IMG/VR virus record: IMGVR_UViG_3300017917_002969
Coordinates: 33,581-97,580 of that record
Origin: a virus
DNA: 64,000 nt
Reading direction: 5' to 3' (one strand)
Part shown: positions 8,735 to 16,403 of the stretch, piece after piece
How the letters are laid out: the number at the start of each line of letters is the position of its first letter
How positions within the stretch are numbered: position 1 is the stretch's first letter
Position numbers and translations under genes: made by a program
Notes under the pieces: model-generated
Databases searched by the model: none
What the model was told of the DNA's origin: nothing
The model's input: the letters and a program-made list of their open reading frames with translations, nothing else

Positions 8735-9574
8735 CTATTTTATTAAGTGTTTATATTTTTCTTTATTATCAATTATAAAATTTGGTAACAAAGAATTATT
8801 TATTTTTATAGAATAACCTCTACCAAAAACATCAAGACTGTTATTTATTTTAGTTTCTATAGTATTCTTTATAAAATCATTATTAAACTCTTGGTGTCCA
8901 TAAGATTCAATTTTTTCCCTAACCATTTTTTCACCGCCTTGGAATGTGAAATGCCAACCAGCATTTTCAACTAGTTTATACTGATTTCTATTAGGTGTTC
9001 TAATGTGATTTATACTATAGTTTTTTATATTTTTATATTTTGTACCTACAGTTCCATACCAATGTTCTGAAGATTCTAAGTTTAAATAATATGTAAAAAC
9101 TTTTTGATTTAATCTTAAATTACCATCAAAATTAAATTCATAATTTATATTTGGGTCCCATATTTCATCTAAATCAGACACAAAAACAAAATCATCATCA
9201 TTAGCTTCTATCAAACCTTTTTTAATACATTCTTTCTGATAAAATTCTCTTAACCAATGAACTTCATGTTTAGGAACATTAGGTGTTGTTAAACAATCAT
9301 CAATAATAGAATCTTGTAAAACATTTCCGTTTTTCATACTAGATAAATCAAAAGAATCTGGCATATCACTAACAATAATGTGTATTATTTTATGATTAAA
9401 CTTTTCGAATCTTTTTTTATTTTCTAAATAATATAAAGGTTTATGTTTTCCAGTAAATGTTTTAGTTGCTTCAACTAAAACAAAATAATCAACATAATCG
9501 TTAAGTATATTTAATCTAATCTCTAACAAATCTAGTTCGTTAAAAAAAATAAAAGTATCATAAATTTTTAGCAT
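8735..9574 (-). CDS. Glycosyltransferase family 17-like
   Basis: A 279-aa protein matching the GT17 pattern (relatives of beta-1,4-mannosyl-glycoprotein N-acetylglucosaminyltransferase). It begins IYDTFIFFNELDLLEIRL and continues VDYFVLVEATKTFTGKHKPL, the usual opening of the family. DDFVFVSDLDEIWDP provides the DxD metal site and WHFTFQGG lies in the C-terminal half. In bacteria these enzymes often occur in polysaccharide clusters with variable specificity. The preceding gene ends one base upstream, indicating a shared transcript. Confidence 0.75.
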   Translation of the reverse strand: MLKIYDTFIFFNELDLLEIRLNILNDYVDYFVLVEATKTFTGKHKPLYYLENKKRFEKFNHKIIHIIVSDMPDSFDLSSMKNGNVLQDSIIDDCLTTPNVPKHEVHWLREFYQKECIKKGLIEANDDDFVFVSDLDEIWDPNINYEFNFDGNLRLNQKVFTYYLNLESSEHWYGTVGTKYKNIKNYSINHIRTPNRNQYKLVENAGWHFTFQGGEKMVREKIESYGHQEFNNDFIKNTIETKINNSLDVFGRGYSIKINNSLLPNFIIDNKEKYKHLIK

Positions 9575-9575
9575 T

Positions 9576-10280
9576 TTAAAATGATTTATGTATATAATAA
9601 GAGTTGTTTTTGATTATACCCCTATATTTTTTATTGGTAATTAAATAATTGGTTAAGCGATATTCAAACGAATTAACCCCATATTGTGGAAAATTATGTA
9701 ATGGGCTATCGTTGGTGAAATCAACTGACATACCTTTATTTTTTGATATAAAGTAAACTTGGTCACTAAAAATTTTAGATAAATAAAAATCATCGTGTTT
9801 TTTATCTATTGTTGCTTCTTCATGTTTTATTGTTTCAGGTAAAAAATTTAAGTCAGCCCAAAATAATGTGGTTGATATTATATCATCGTCATTATCAAAG
9901 GTTTTTATCGATTTTTTAAAAAAATCACTTAAATCTTCGGAATGAATTTCACAATCAGGACCAACATAAAAAATATGTTTTGTTTTACTTAACAGTAACC
10001 CACAATAATGTTGTACTGAGTAATAATATGATTTTTCATTTTGATTTACGTTCAAGTTAAAACGCTCATTAATCTCATCCAAATATTGGTTAGTATAATA
10101 GAAATCAAAATGTTTGTTAAATTTTTCTTTTAACAAATTAAATCTATCTAAACTTTCTATATTATTTATTAAGACTATTTTTTTAGTAATTAAATCATGA
10201 GAATAATTAAAAAACCAACCATCAAAATTTAAAACATGTTCAAAATCTTTTTCGTAAACTGTAGTAATTAAAGTAATCAT
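9576..10280 (-). CDS. Putative GT-A glycosyltransferase
   Basis: A 234-aa protein beginning MITLITTVYEKDFEHVL, a first strand typical of GT-A folds. HIFYVGPDCEIHSEDL near residue 110 replaces a DxD with PDC, so metal coordination would be atypical. The end of the protein is rich in Tyr, Asn and Lys. Its role is inferred mainly from context between GT17-like and GT11-like genes. Confidence 0.45.
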   Translation of the reverse strand: MITLITTVYEKDFEHVLNFDGWFFNYSHDLITKKIVLINNIESLDRFNLLKEKFNKHFDFYYTNQYLDEINERFNLNVNQNEKSYYYSVQHYCGLLLSKTKHIFYVGPDCEIHSEDLSDFFKKSIKTFDNDDDIISTTLFWADLNFLPETIKHEEATIDKKHDDFYLSKIFSDQVYFISKNKGMSVDFTNDSPLHNFPQYGVNSFEYRLTNYLITNKKYRGIIKNNSYYIHKSF

Positions 10281-10349
10281 CGTATTTCTTTTTTTACACG
10301 TTTCATAATCTCTAATAAAGCTAATTCACTAAAGACAATAAACGTATTA

Positions 10350-11243
10350 TTAATTTTTACCATATTGTTTTAATTTATATTCATTATGTTCTAACAAACA
10401 CTCATCATAATTATATAAAATATTATCTCTACCTAACCAATGTATGTTTCTATAGATATTATAACCACAACTCCAAAAACCATCTGAAATATTGTGCCTA
10501 GCCCAATATTTTGGTCCAATTACAAATTTTAAAGACTCACTAGTAAAAACTGGAAAAAATGCAAACGAACTATTAGACATAATTAAGTAGTTAGCATTTT
10601 TTATTATCGAATAGTCTTTAGCTATATCAAAATGATAAACTTCTAGATTTGGAAAATAATTTTTAGCAGAAGAAACGTCATCAGTTATAACCACAAATCT
10701 AAAATTTTTATTTATTTTTAACATATGTTTCATTGCGTTATACCAATATTCTTTATTTAAAAATAAATCAGCTACATTTCTGTATTCACCACCCCTAAAA
10801 TTAATTATACATATGTTTTCATTAGAAAAATCATAACATTCTTTTTCTGGTTTAATTTTAAACCATTTTTTTATCTCTTCTTTTCTATGGTAAAAATAAT
10901 TTTCAGATTGCATAACACCATCTATTTTCGTATTATCTTTAATGTCAATTAAATTTTTATCATATTCTCTTATATCACATTTAAAAATTGGATGGTATAA
11001 ATTTTTTTCAACATAATAGTTAACTATTTCATTAGGTAGTTCTATTGGTGGCCCACCTTCTGGACCGTATCCACCAATAACTTCACAACCCATATCTAAA
11101 TCCATAAAATCTAAACACTTGAATTTATCACCATTAATTATTCCAAATTGGTAATTATTATCTAAAGCAATTGTTCTGGTCGTAGCATAACAAAATAATT
11201 GATTTCCTAACCCTTGACCATTGTAAATTTCTGTAACTATCAT
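10350..11243 (-). CDS. Divergent GT11-like fucosyltransferase
   Basis: A 297-aa protein similar in layout to alpha-1,2-fucosyltransferases of GT11. The N-terminal NGQGLGNQLFCYATTRTIAL matches the family's glycine-rich opening. The GDP-binding motif, normally HxRRGDY or close to it, reads INFRGGEYRN, so the second Arg is Gly and the Asp is Glu. YLIMSNSSFAFFPVF and KFVIGPKYWARHN correspond to the family's C-terminal motifs. The enzyme may use a different donor or be weakened. Gmd and Fcl in the same module could provide GDP-fucose. Confidence 0.65.
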   Translation of the reverse strand: MIVTEIYNGQGLGNQLFCYATTRTIALDNNYQFGIINGDKFKCLDFMDLDMGCEVIGGYGPEGGPPIELPNEIVNYYVEKNLYHPIFKCDIREYDKNLIDIKDNTKIDGVMQSENYFYHRKEEIKKWFKIKPEKECYDFSNENICIINFRGGEYRNVADLFLNKEYWYNAMKHMLKINKNFRFVVITDDVSSAKNYFPNLEVYHFDIAKDYSIIKNANYLIMSNSSFAFFPVFTSESLKFVIGPKYWARHNISDGFWSCGYNIYRNIHWLGRDNILYNYDECLLEHNEYKLKQYGKN

Positions 11244-11250
11244 ATTTTTT

Positions 11251-11871
11251 TTATTTTTTTATTATATTAACTCCATTATTACCACAGTCTAATAAGCCAG
11301 AGCCAGTCATATGACCAATTTCTGTTAAATCATGTTTCACCCATTTTAATGAATTCCACCAATTTAACATATTGTGATGTGAAGGTGAAAAAACATCATC
11401 ACATAGTATGTAACCATTATAATTCATTTTTTCAATTAAATTTGAGAATAAATTTTCATGTATGCCATCGTGCACAGTATCAAAAAAAATAAATTTACTA
11501 GCTAAAAATATTTCTTCTGATTCAGTTAATATATCTTTATTTTTAAATGATAAATTTGGATAATCTAACCCAAAAGGCGTGTGTTGATTTTCCCATAATA
11601 AACCGTTAAGGTTTTTATCCTCAATATCATAGGTTATCACCTTATTATTTTTGTTTTGGGCTAAGCATAATGCTGAAATACCTTGATGGGTACCAGCGTC
11701 AATTATTAAAGTATTATCAAACTTGTATGATAAATATGTTAATAATTTATAGTGTTGTAATGACGGTAATGTATTATTTTGTGCTGTTTGTATATGTCCA
11801 ATATTATCATAATATTTTAACAAAAAACTAACATCAGTGTTTAAAACATCGTTGTAATTAATTTCTATCAT
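11251..11871 (-). CDS. Class I SAM-dependent methyltransferase
   Basis: A 206-aa protein with motif I as LIIDAGTHQGISALCLA and the following acidic strand KVITYDI. KFIFFDTVHDGIHENLF and GYILCDDVFSP fit later motifs of sugar or small-molecule methyltransferases. The second methyltransferase of the module; the two are not close in sequence. It lies between a DUF5672-type gene and the divergent GT11 gene with gaps of only a few bases. Confidence 0.7.
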   Translation of the reverse strand: MIEINYNDVLNTDVSFLLKYYDNIGHIQTAQNNTLPSLQHYKLLTYLSYKFDNTLIIDAGTHQGISALCLAQNKNNKVITYDIEDKNLNGLLWENQHTPFGLDYPNLSFKNKDILTESEEIFLASKFIFFDTVHDGIHENLFSNLIEKMNYNGYILCDDVFSPSHHNMLNWWNSLKWVKHDLTEIGHMTGSGLLDCGNNGVNIIKK

Positions 11872-11874
11872 ATT

Positions 11875-12498
11875 TTATTTTTTATATTTGTGAAAACCAA
11901 AAGGTTCGTCAACATCTTCATCACAATTTGTTTCATGGCTGAACATTGCTGCTATTTCAGGTGTCGCAAATTTAACCCCATAATTTTCTAATTCTCTTCT
12001 GTAATAGTTACATAAAACACCATCTTCATTATAGAAGCCAGTTCCATTATCTGTAAATGGTAAATTTAAATCGTTTAAACAATTCATTAACTTTTTGCTT
12101 CTTAGAGTAAAACCACCGTTACCTACTCTAATATTCAAATCCCCATTGAAATGAACATTTTTAGGCCACGGTGCGCCAATGTAATCATAATTTAAAAACT
12201 CATCAATCCATTTATGTGGTCTTAAAACATAACCATCATATTGAACTACTAGAGCAAAATCACTTTTTATGAAGTTAGCTAGGTCAAATAACATGAACTT
12301 ACTATACTCGTCAATATTATTTATTTTAGGACAATAAATAAATGTGATGTTATCTGGTAAGTTATTTGGTTTTTCATGACTTATGAACAACGCTTCATAA
12401 AATTCAATCCCTTCCATAGATTTTTGAAGAGCGTTGATAGTTTCTTGAATTTTAACCGAACTAACAGATACCAAAGTTACATTACTTAATTTAATCAT
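11875..12498 (-). CDS. DUF5672-like glycosyltransferase
   Basis: A 207-aa protein matching the DUF5672 pattern that is common in capsule and LPS clusters. Recognisable pieces in order are LSNVTLVSVSSVK, YSKFMLFDLANFIKSDFALV, VQYDGYVLRPHKW, YIGAPWPK, RVGNGGFTLRSKK and NEDGVLCNYYRRELE. These indicate a GT-A-type enzyme with the Asp of YDG in the metal-site position. It overlaps the upstream GT2 gene by 4 nt. Confidence 0.7.
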   Translation of the reverse strand: MIKLSNVTLVSVSSVKIQETINALQKSMEGIEFYEALFISHEKPNNLPDNITFIYCPKINNIDEYSKFMLFDLANFIKSDFALVVQYDGYVLRPHKWIDEFLNYDYIGAPWPKNVHFNGDLNIRVGNGGFTLRSKKLMNCLNDLNLPFTDNGTGFYNEDGVLCNYYRRELENYGVKFATPEIAAMFSHETNCDEDVDEPFGFHKYKK

Positions 12499-13187
12499 TT
12501 AAATTTATTTTTAACATAATTTAATTCTTTATTCATTAAATTTGCATTGACTAGTGTATTTGAAACTTGGTGACTTCCAGTTCTATTAACAACCGTAATA
12601 ATATCTAATATTTTTGGTTCTCCAAATTTTTCAAAACATCTTTTGTAATATTCACAATCCATTAACCAAATTAAATTTTCATCAAATAGAAAAGGGTTTT
12701 TATTTAATATAGTTAATACAGATGGTGAGCTTATTGTGTTTATACCTAAATGTATGTCTTCATTGTAAATAGGTTTAAAATCACGATAAAATGTAAAACC
12801 ATCATTTGAATGTTCGCACCTAGATACAAGCCATTTATCTTTTTTTAAGTCAAAATTATTTACCGTATTAAATAAACTATTATTGTCGTATAAAAAATCA
12901 TCTTGAAATAAAACCTTGATTAACTCACCATTAGAATTTAAAATACAATTATTTATGTTTGCCGATGAACTACCTACATTATTTAGGTTTTTTAAATATT
13001 TTATATTTAATACACTTTTGAAACTTTCACACGTTTTTTGTATTTCATCATTATATGAGTGGTCTGATACAACAATTTCAAAATCTTTAAATGTTTGATT
13101 AGTCAATATTTTTAAACTATGTTCTAAAAATATAGACCCATTACTCTTCATTTCATATGCTGGAATACAGATGCTTAAATAACTCAT
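12495..13187 (-). CDS. Glycosyltransferase family 2
   Basis: A 230-aa GT2 enzyme. LSICIPAYEMKSNGS is the first strand, DFEIVVSDHSYNDE gives the D-x-S/D of the nucleotide site, and LIKVLFQDDFLYDNN supplies the DD metal site near residue 95. The protein is somewhat short, and lacks an obvious C-terminal membrane segment, so it should be soluble. It lies between the second GT11 gene and the DUF5672-like gene. Confidence 0.8.
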   Translation of the reverse strand: MSYLSICIPAYEMKSNGSIFLEHSLKILTNQTFKDFEIVVSDHSYNDEIQKTCESFKSVLNIKYLKNLNNVGSSSANINNCILNSNGELIKVLFQDDFLYDNNSLFNTVNNFDLKKDKWLVSRCEHSNDGFTFYRDFKPIYNEDIHLGINTISSPSVLTILNKNPFLFDENLIWLMDCEYYKRCFEKFGEPKILDIITVVNRTGSHQVSNTLVNANLMNKELNYVKNKFK

Positions 13188-13206
13188 ATTTAATTATAAT
13201 TATTCA

Positions 13207-13995
13207 TTAGTTATTGTCAATAGTTAACCAATTTTTTTGTATTACGTCATGATAATCTTTTGGTCCTAAAGGTCCAAACCATTTTTTTGGACCTATTTTA
13301 ATAGAATCAGGTGTTGTATTTAGATAAGCACCCCACCAACTAAAAGTACTGTTAGATAAAATGTTATTATTACACATTGTCATAATTGTTATATCTAATA
13401 TTTCATTTTTTAAATCTGGGAAAATATAATTTTCATCACTATGAAAACTATTTTTAACCCATTCCATATCATCAGACATAAAGATAAAATATGAATCACC
13501 AATAATTTCCATAGCATTTTTAAAATAATTAATTGAACAAACAGTATGATATTCAGAATTTTTTAGATAATCACCCCTTCTAATATTAATAGATGTTATT
13601 GGTTTTTGTTGAGTTTTAAAAATAGGTATTATTTCAGTTATAAGTTTTTTATCATCTTCAGATATATAAAACAAGTCACGTATTTCTTTTTCATAACCAA
13701 TAAAATATTTTTCACTTTGAAAAAACCCATTCAATAATATGTTTTTTTGATATACTAATTCTTTGTAACTAAATGTTGGTTCTGTATATATTATTGATGG
13801 TGTAAAATCATTTATTGTATTTATTTTTTTAAAAATATTATCTTTATATTTACTAGATACATAACCTTGATTTGGTGTGTGACATTGATTAAAATTAAAA
13901 ACGGACACATCATCATTATTAAGTGCTAATGCATGTGCTGCTGAAATTTGAAACATTTGGTTTCCTAAACCACCTTGTAATCTACAACTTACCAT
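13207..13995 (-). CDS. Alpha-1,2-fucosyltransferase, GT11
   Basis: A 262-aa GT11 enzyme with intact motifs: VSCRLQGGLGNQMFQISAAH at the N-terminus, SINIRRGDYLKN (GDP-fucose binding), and ILSNSTFSWWGAYLN plus IKIGPKKWFGP near the C-terminus. It should transfer L-fucose from GDP-fucose made by Gmd and Fcl encoded 8-10 kb downstream in the same module. It overlaps the upstream GT2 gene by 14 nt. Confidence 0.88.
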   Translation of the reverse strand: MVSCRLQGGLGNQMFQISAAHALALNNDDVSVFNFNQCHTPNQGYVSSKYKDNIFKKINTINDFTPSIIYTEPTFSYKELVYQKNILLNGFFQSEKYFIGYEKEIRDLFYISEDDKKLITEIIPIFKTQQKPITSINIRRGDYLKNSEYHTVCSINYFKNAMEIIGDSYFIFMSDDMEWVKNSFHSDENYIFPDLKNEILDITIMTMCNNNILSNSTFSWWGAYLNTTPDSIKIGPKKWFGPLGPKDYHDVIQKNWLTIDNN

Positions 13996-14695
13996 ATTTT
14001 TGTTTGTTTCTGATTTTTATTGCAATTTCATTTACCAAAGTTAAATCAACCTTGTGGTCGTTTAGAGGGTTTTCTTCATTATAGATATAATTTATTTCAT
14101 TCATAAAATAATATCTTTCTTCACCAGCCATTTCAAGCATAGGAAACATAAAAGATAAATCACCAGTTACTTTCCAATAAACACCAGTTTCATCTTTTAA
14201 ATCTTCTTGTTTAATTTTTCTCCATAAAAAAGCCCTCCATGTTCTTATATGTGAAGCTGTGAATCTAGAAGCTCTTAAGTTATCAAAATTAGTCTGTCTA
14301 GACGAAAAACCAATGCTTCCATTTGAATAACGAAAACTACCGTTAGCTATCCAAATATTTGGGTTTGAATATACTTTATTAATTCTAGATAATGTATTAC
14401 CATCTGGTAACCAATCATCACCATCAACCTCTATTATTATTTCATTATCAGATATTTTATCATTATTTCTGATTACTTGGTCATAGTTACCTGGTTGGTA
14501 AAATTTTGTTTTGTTTTCTATTAGAATAAATCTGTCATCACCTTGAATCATTTCTTTGATGATTTTTACAGTATTATCTGTTGACATATCGTCAGTAATG
14601 TAACACGTAAAATCACAAAACGTTTGACCCATAAGTGAACCAATACACTTTTCAATATAATTGGCACAGTTATATGCTGTTGTAAGTATAACCAT
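13982..14695 (-). CDS. Glycosyltransferase family 2
   Basis: A 237-aa GT2 enzyme. It begins MVILTTAYNCANYIEKCIGSL, followed by FTCYITDDMSTDNTV and IIIEVDGDDWLPDG, where DGDD gives the metal site near residue 94. The ATG overlaps the stop of the preceding gene by one base (TAATG), a common coupling pattern in this module. Acceptor and donor are unknown. Confidence 0.85.
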   Translation of the reverse strand: MVILTTAYNCANYIEKCIGSLMGQTFCDFTCYITDDMSTDNTVKIIKEMIQGDDRFILIENKTKFYQPGNYDQVIRNNDKISDNEIIIEVDGDDWLPDGNTLSRINKVYSNPNIWIANGSFRYSNGSIGFSSRQTNFDNLRASRFTASHIRTWRAFLWRKIKQEDLKDETGVYWKVTGDLSFMFPMLEMAGEERYYFMNEINYIYNEENPLNDHKVDLTLVNEIAIKIRNKQKYGKL

Positions 14696-15444
14696 TATTT
14701 TAAAATTTGAATTCTTTTATTTAAGTATGTTTTATAATCAGCTTTTTGTTCGTCAACATTGAATAAATAATATAAACCAAAACCGTTTTGTATGTTAAAT
14801 TGACTTAACCTTTCACCTCTTATTTTATGTTTTAGCATATGATTTTCAATACCCAAAAATTTAAAATGTAACATTTTTAAAGATGGGTCTGTTGATAAAA
14901 TAACTTCACCTTGTGGTTGTGCTGAGTGACACCCAAAACCATAGTTTATATTGGTTATTTTATTACAATCAAACATCATAGGTTTATCCAACACATTTGT
15001 TTTAACACCAAACTTTACTTTTTCAAAAATGTTATCATTTGGTTTTAAATTTAAATCTTCGTCACCAACCATATGATAACCTTCTGGTTTAAATATTGTT
15101 ATACCATTTTCTTTTGATTTTATTAAAAAATCAACCATATTTTCATGGTATAAGAATTCATCAGCATCACCTAAAATGACATAATCAGCATACCCAACAC
15201 TAGATTTCCAAACATGGTTTTTTAACTTAATGTGCACACCATCATGAAATTCTTCATTAGAATCAAAAGGAATTATTTCAGTATTGGGGAATGATTCAAT
15301 AATTTCACAACTTTTATCGGTTGAATTATTGTCCAATATAATAATTTTTTCACAAAAACTAGAATAATATTTTAATAGATGTGGTAATATATTTTCTTCA
15401 TTATAACAAATAAAAAAAGCATGTACTATTGGTTTTTCAATCAT
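14695..15444 (-). CDS. GT2/GT92-like glycosyltransferase
   Basis: A 249-aa protein with the opening VHAFFICYNEENILPHLLKY and KIIILDNNSTDKSCEI, as in the Glyco_tranf_2_4 type of GT-A enzymes. YVILGDADEFLYHEN has the DxD site. MLHFKFLGIENHMLKHKIRG in the C-terminal part fits the acceptor-side helix. It overlaps the upstream unknown gene by 4 nt. Confidence 0.8.
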   Translation of the reverse strand: MIEKPIVHAFFICYNEENILPHLLKYYSSFCEKIIILDNNSTDKSCEIIESFPNTEIIPFDSNEEFHDGVHIKLKNHVWKSSVGYADYVILGDADEFLYHENMVDFLIKSKENGITIFKPEGYHMVGDEDLNLKPNDNIFEKVKFGVKTNVLDKPMMFDCNKITNINYGFGCHSAQPQGEVILSTDPSLKMLHFKFLGIENHMLKHKIRGERLSQFNIQNGFGLYYLFNVDEQKADYKTYLNKRIQILK

Positions 15445-16403
15445 TTTTTTTCTTTTTTTTCGTATTTTTTATCTAATTCTTTTTGTCTATATTTTTCAAA
15501 AATATCTTCACCATTTATCTCAACTTTAGCTTTAAATTTAATAACATAATTTCCATCAAATTCGATTATCTTATCAAACAATAAATCAGTGTATTTGTAA
15601 AAATAAAAATCATCAACACCAACTGCACCATCTGTAATAAAAGATACAGTAGATATATCTAACATATTTACCAACATAGGATTTTTAATAGCTTTTTTGA
15701 TTTCTTTTATAAAAAACACACTAGTTTTATTATAATCTTTTGGGTACTTACTGACATAAAATTCTAATAACCTTGTATCATTATCAATATATCTAACAGT
15801 TAATTTTTTGGTGTATGCCTCAATATCAAATTTAGGTACAAATTTTCTCTCAACAATAATATGTCTTTTTGATTTATAAGTTGAATAATATTTGTCACCA
15901 GAAATAATCCCTAACGTAGTCGTACCGCTTTTTGTGTGTAGATTTTCTTCCTTTTCTTCAATACAATTATTTGATAGCGTATCACTAACACTTAATGTTA
16001 TTTCGTCATTATTAACACACATTTCTAACGGGTAAGTGTCATACTCGTCTAATTTTATATTTTCAAGTTCTTTGGTTTTATTTTTTGTATATGTTCTGGT
16101 TATTGGATAACCATCTTCATCATACCCAATTATTTCAGTTATATGACCAGAACTTTCCTTAAGAATTTTGTATGTTCTCCATCTTAAATTTCTTACTTCT
16201 TCACTGACTTCTCCTTGTATTAATGAATCAGCTAATTGACCTTGTGTATTTCTTCTTACGTAATTTACATCATCAGCTAAAGTTTCAGTTTTTTGTCCTA
16301 GTGCATTTTTTTCTACATTTGCTAAAGACAATGATAACTTAACCACATTTTTTTGAATTAATTTTTTTAACTTTTTAATCACAATTCTAAAATTTTTATC
16401 CAC
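15441..16403 (-). CDS. Unknown protein, 320 aa, within the glycan module
   Basis: I do not recognise this family and it does not look like a glycosyltransferase. The N-terminal 70 residues are Lys-rich and then read LADSLIQGEVSEEVRNLRWR, which suggests helices. The middle has ITEIIGYDEDGYPITRTY. The C-terminal half alternates strands and ends in a very Lys-rich tail. It could be a virion or scaffold protein that has been caught between sugar genes. Its start overlaps the end of the large bifunctional glycosyltransferase by 25 nt. Confidence 0.6.
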   Translation of the reverse strand: MDKNFRIVIKKLKKLIQKNVVKLSLSLANVEKNALGQKTETLADDVNYVRRNTQGQLADSLIQGEVSEEVRNLRWRTYKILKESSGHITEIIGYDEDGYPITRTYTKNKTKELENIKLDEYDTYPLEMCVNNDEITLSVSDTLSNNCIEEKEENLHTKSGTTTLGIISGDKYYSTYKSKRHIIVERKFVPKFDIEAYTKKLTVRYIDNDTRLLEFYVSKYPKDYNKTSVFFIKEIKKAIKNPMLVNMLDISTVSFITDGAVGVDDFYFYKYTDLLFDKIIEFDGNYVIKFKAKVEINGEDIFEKYRQKELDKKYEKKEKK

